From a bacterium (lineage in GTDB: Bacteria > Pseudomonadota > Alphaproteobacteria > Rhodobacterales > Rhodobacteraceae), in the NCBI GenBank assembly GCA_016124195.1, contig WGOE01000010.1, forward strand, positions 1 to 64,000: a stretch of 64,000 bases of DNA. Reading direction: 5' to 3'. The position numbers were made by a program, and so were the translations under genes. The first letter of the stretch is position 1; the number at the start of each line of letters is the position of its first letter. The notes below the pieces were generated by a model. The model had not been told where the DNA came from, did no database searches, and saw only the letters and a list, made by a program, of their open reading frames with translations. Below are positions 62,248 to 64,000 of this stretch, piece after piece.

Positions 62248-63131
62248 CGGCGGGGCTCCAGGGTGGACAGGAAGGCTGCGGCCCGGGTCAGGGTGTCGCG
62301 CGCGGCCGGCACCATGCGGCCGCGGTTGATGAAGCCATGCGTGACGCCCGCGACCTCGATCACCTCGGTGGGCACCTGCTCGGCGCGCAGGCGTGTGGCG
62401 AAGGCGCGGCTGTCATCGGCCAGAACGTCGATTTCGGCCACGACCAGCAGCGCCGGCGGCAGAGCGCGCAGGCTGGGCGCCAGCGCGGGTGCGATCATGG
62501 CATCGGTCCGGCGCAGGTTGACCGGATCGTAAAGGTCGAAGAATTCGGCCATGCGGGCGCGCGTCAGGCCCGGGCCATCGGCATGGGTGCTGTAGCTTGC
62601 GGTCTCCATGTCGGCGCCGAAGATGCCGTAGAACAGGACCATGCCGGCAAGACTGCCCTCGGGTTCGGCCAGCGCCGCTGCCGCCGCAAGATTGGCCCCG
62701 GCCGAAGCCCCGCCAATCGCGACCCGGCCCGCGTCCAGCCCCAGACCGGAGGCCTTGTCGCGCAACCAGCGCAGCGCCGCGCCGACATCCTGCAGCGCCG
62801 CCGGATAGGGATGCTGCGGGGCAAACCGGTACGAGATCGATACCGCGCTCCACCCCGATTCCGCGACCAGCGCCCGCACCGCGGGATCGTTGATGGCAAT
62901 CGAGCCACCGACCCAGCCGCCGCCGTGGATATAGAGGATCACCGGGGCAGGGGCGGGCAGATGGCCCCGGTAAAGCCGCACCGTCTGGGGCTGACCGGCC
63001 CCGCCGGGATAGGTCATCTCGACGGTCGGAACCTGCGGTGCGGTTTCGGCCCAGAAGGCCACCGCCTCGTCCTCGCGGGCAAAGCTTTCGTGGCGGCGCA
63101 GCGCCTCTTCCATGCCGGGGGCAAAGGTCAT
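62244..63131 (-). CDS. Alpha/beta hydrolase, hormone-sensitive-lipase type
   Basis: A 295-residue esterase. The oxyanion-hole motif is YIHGGGWVGGS, the nucleophile elbow GGASAGANLAAAA (Ser), the acid is in VAEIDVLADDS and the His in GVTHGFINRG. In this operon it may hydrolyse a lactone or ester of the imported sugar acid. The ATG at 63131 overlaps the ABC transporter stop as ATGA. Confidence 0.88.
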   Translation of the reverse strand: MTFAPGMEEALRRHESFAREDEAVAFWAETAPQVPTVEMTYPGGAGQPQTVRLYRGHLPAPAPVILYIHGGGWVGGSIAINDPAVRALVAESGWSAVSISYRFAPQHPYPAALQDVGAALRWLRDKASGLGLDAGRVAIGGASAGANLAAAAALAEPEGSLAGMVLFYGIFGADMETASYSTHADGPGLTRARMAEFFDLYDPVNLRRTDAMIAPALAPSLRALPPALLVVAEIDVLADDSRAFATRLRAEQVPTEVIEVAGVTHGFINRGRMVPAARDTLTRAAAFLSTLEPRR

Positions 63132-64000
63132 GCGGTCTCTCCCATATAGCGGTGTCGCTGCCTTGTGCCGCGCAGCCGCGGGTCCGACAAGGGCACCGAG
63201 GACAACAGCGCCTTGGTATAGGGGTGTTGCGGGTCGGTGATGATCTGTTCGGTCTTGCCGATCTCGACCACCCGGCCGCGGTACATCACCGCCACCCGGT
63301 CACAGAAATAGCGGATCACCGACATGTCATGACTGATGAAGACGAAGCTCAGGCCCATCTCGGCCTGAAAGCGCAACAACAGGTCCAGCACCTGCGAGCG
63401 GATCGACACGTCCAGCGCCGAGGTCGGCTCGTCGGCGATGATCACCCTTGGCCCGAGGGCTATGGCGCGGGCCACCACGATGCGCTGCCTTTGTCCGCCC
63501 GAAAAGGCATGCGGATAGCGTTCGCGCATCGCAGGGTCGAGGCCGACCTGCGTCAGCAGCCCCGCCACCCGGTCGTCAAGCTCCTGACCCGAGCAGATGT
63601 TGTTGACGATCAGCGGTTCGGCGATGATCTGCTTGACCGTCATGCGCGGGTTGAGGCTGGCGAAAGGGTCCTGAAAGATCATGCGGATCTGGCGGCGGTT
63701 CTCGCGGACCTCGTCCTTGCCGGCGCGGGCGATGTCGCGCCCGTCAAAGTCGATGCGGCCCTCGGTCACGTCATAGACCCCGGCGATGCAGCGCCCAACC
63801 GTGGTCTTGCCCGACCCGCTTTCGCCGACGATGCCAAGGGCCTCGCCCTCATGCAGGGTCAGGTTCACGCCATCGACCGCCCGGATCGTGTCGCCGCCCT
63901 TGCCGAAAAGGCCGGCGCGCTTGTGGAAATGCAGCTTGAGCCCTTCGACCGCGAGGATGGGCCGGGCCTCGGGGCTGACATGGACCTTGGCAGCCGCGGG
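63128..64000 (-). CDS. Oligopeptide-type ABC transporter ATP-binding protein, 3' part
   Basis: The 3' part of an ATPase running off the right edge (about 290 codons visible). Walker A GESGSGKTTVGRC, the Q-loop IRMIFQDPFASLNPRM, signature FSGGQRQRIVVARA and Walker B VIIADEPTSALDV mark the DppF/OppF class. The open frame continues upstream through SPEARPILAVEGLKLHFHKR without a stop. Those residues look like a linker to an earlier ATPase domain, so a tandem GsiA-type protein is likely. It may import an oligosaccharide, glycoside or sugar-acid ligand. Confidence 0.85.
   Translation of the reverse strand, partial: PAAAKVHVSPEARPILAVEGLKLHFHKRAGLFGKGGDTIRAVDGVNLTLHEGEALGIVGESGSGKTTVGRCIAGVYDVTEGRIDFDGRDIARAGKDEVRENRRQIRMIFQDPFASLNPRMTVKQIIAEPLIVNNICSGQELDDRVAGLLTQVGLDPAMRERYPHAFSGGQRQRIVVARAIALGPRVIIADEPTSALDVSIRSQVLDLLLRFQAEMGLSFVFISHDMSVIRYFCDRVAVMYRGRVVEIGKTEQIITDPQHPYTKALLSSVPLSDPRLRGTRQRHRYMGETA

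Overview
The window is a GC-rich alphaproteobacterial chromosome (or chromid) segment. Gene content and codon use suggest Rhodobacterales, Paracoccus-like; this is an inference from protein flavour, not a database result. It is almost wholly metabolic and surface-related: sugar, polyol and inositol transport and catabolism, a nucleotide-sugar cassette, a high-affinity phosphate transporter, two tRNAs, and a small decayed region. There is no rRNA, CRISPR array or prophage.

Layout. 1-5.4 kb: the first codons of a probable IS110-family transposase at the left edge, an aldo/keto reductase, a secreted protein of unknown role, a GNAT acetyltransferase, tRNA-Arg(TCT), a DUF2189 membrane protein and a glycosyltransferase. 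5.6-12.8 kb: a tightly overlapping plus-strand cassette of glycosyltransferase, rfbF, rfbG, 3,5-epimerase, C-methyltransferase, reductase/epimerase, second methyltransferase and CmcI-like protein. It should build a methyl-branched CDP-6-deoxyhexose. 13-15.3 kb: a six-helix chemoreceptor coupled to a small membrane protein, then tRNA-Val(TAC).

15.6-32.8 kb is a complete erythritol-type polyol locus. The transporter operon eryEFG with a DUF2291 gene (minus strand) diverges from eryA-eryB-eryC-(iron alcohol dehydrogenase)-eryD, followed by eryR-tpiB-rpiB (plus strand). The kinase EryA, FAD dehydrogenase EryB, epimerase EryC and the Tpi and RpiB isomerases should take erythritol to D-erythrose 4-phosphate. 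A second DeoR / LyxK-like kinase / GlpD-like dehydrogenase set lies behind a terminator downstream of eryG and may widen the substrate range. AT-rich promoter regions carry shared TTGTGATA-type motifs.

32.9-34.3 kb is a relic: a guanidine-I (ykkC) riboswitch, an interrupted substrate-binding protein gene of the urea/guanidine carboxylase type, and the biotinyl tail of the carboxylase itself, all joined by deletions.

34.4-48.8 kb looks like a rhizopine/inositol catabolic island. It holds two LacI regulators, two Gfo/Idh/MocA dehydrogenases, MocC/IolE, IolC, IolB, IolJ-type aldolase, an IbpA-type inositol ABC transporter, IolI, MocD (desaturase-fold oxygenase), MocE (Rieske ferredoxin) and a divergent PanB-like protein. 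The MocDE-PanB-like trio is the best candidate here for a poorly described system: O-demethylation of a methylated inositol amine, possibly with capture of the released one-carbon unit.

48.8-53.4 kb: a TRAP transporter, GntR regulator and HpcH/HpaI aldolase. 53.5-57.4 kb: pstSCAB with a Pho box but no adjacent phoU. 57.5-64 kb: a hexarate-type operon (dual ABC ATPase, alpha/beta hydrolase, two enolase-superfamily dehydratases, UxaA/GarD dehydratase, FadR-type regulator) running off the right edge.
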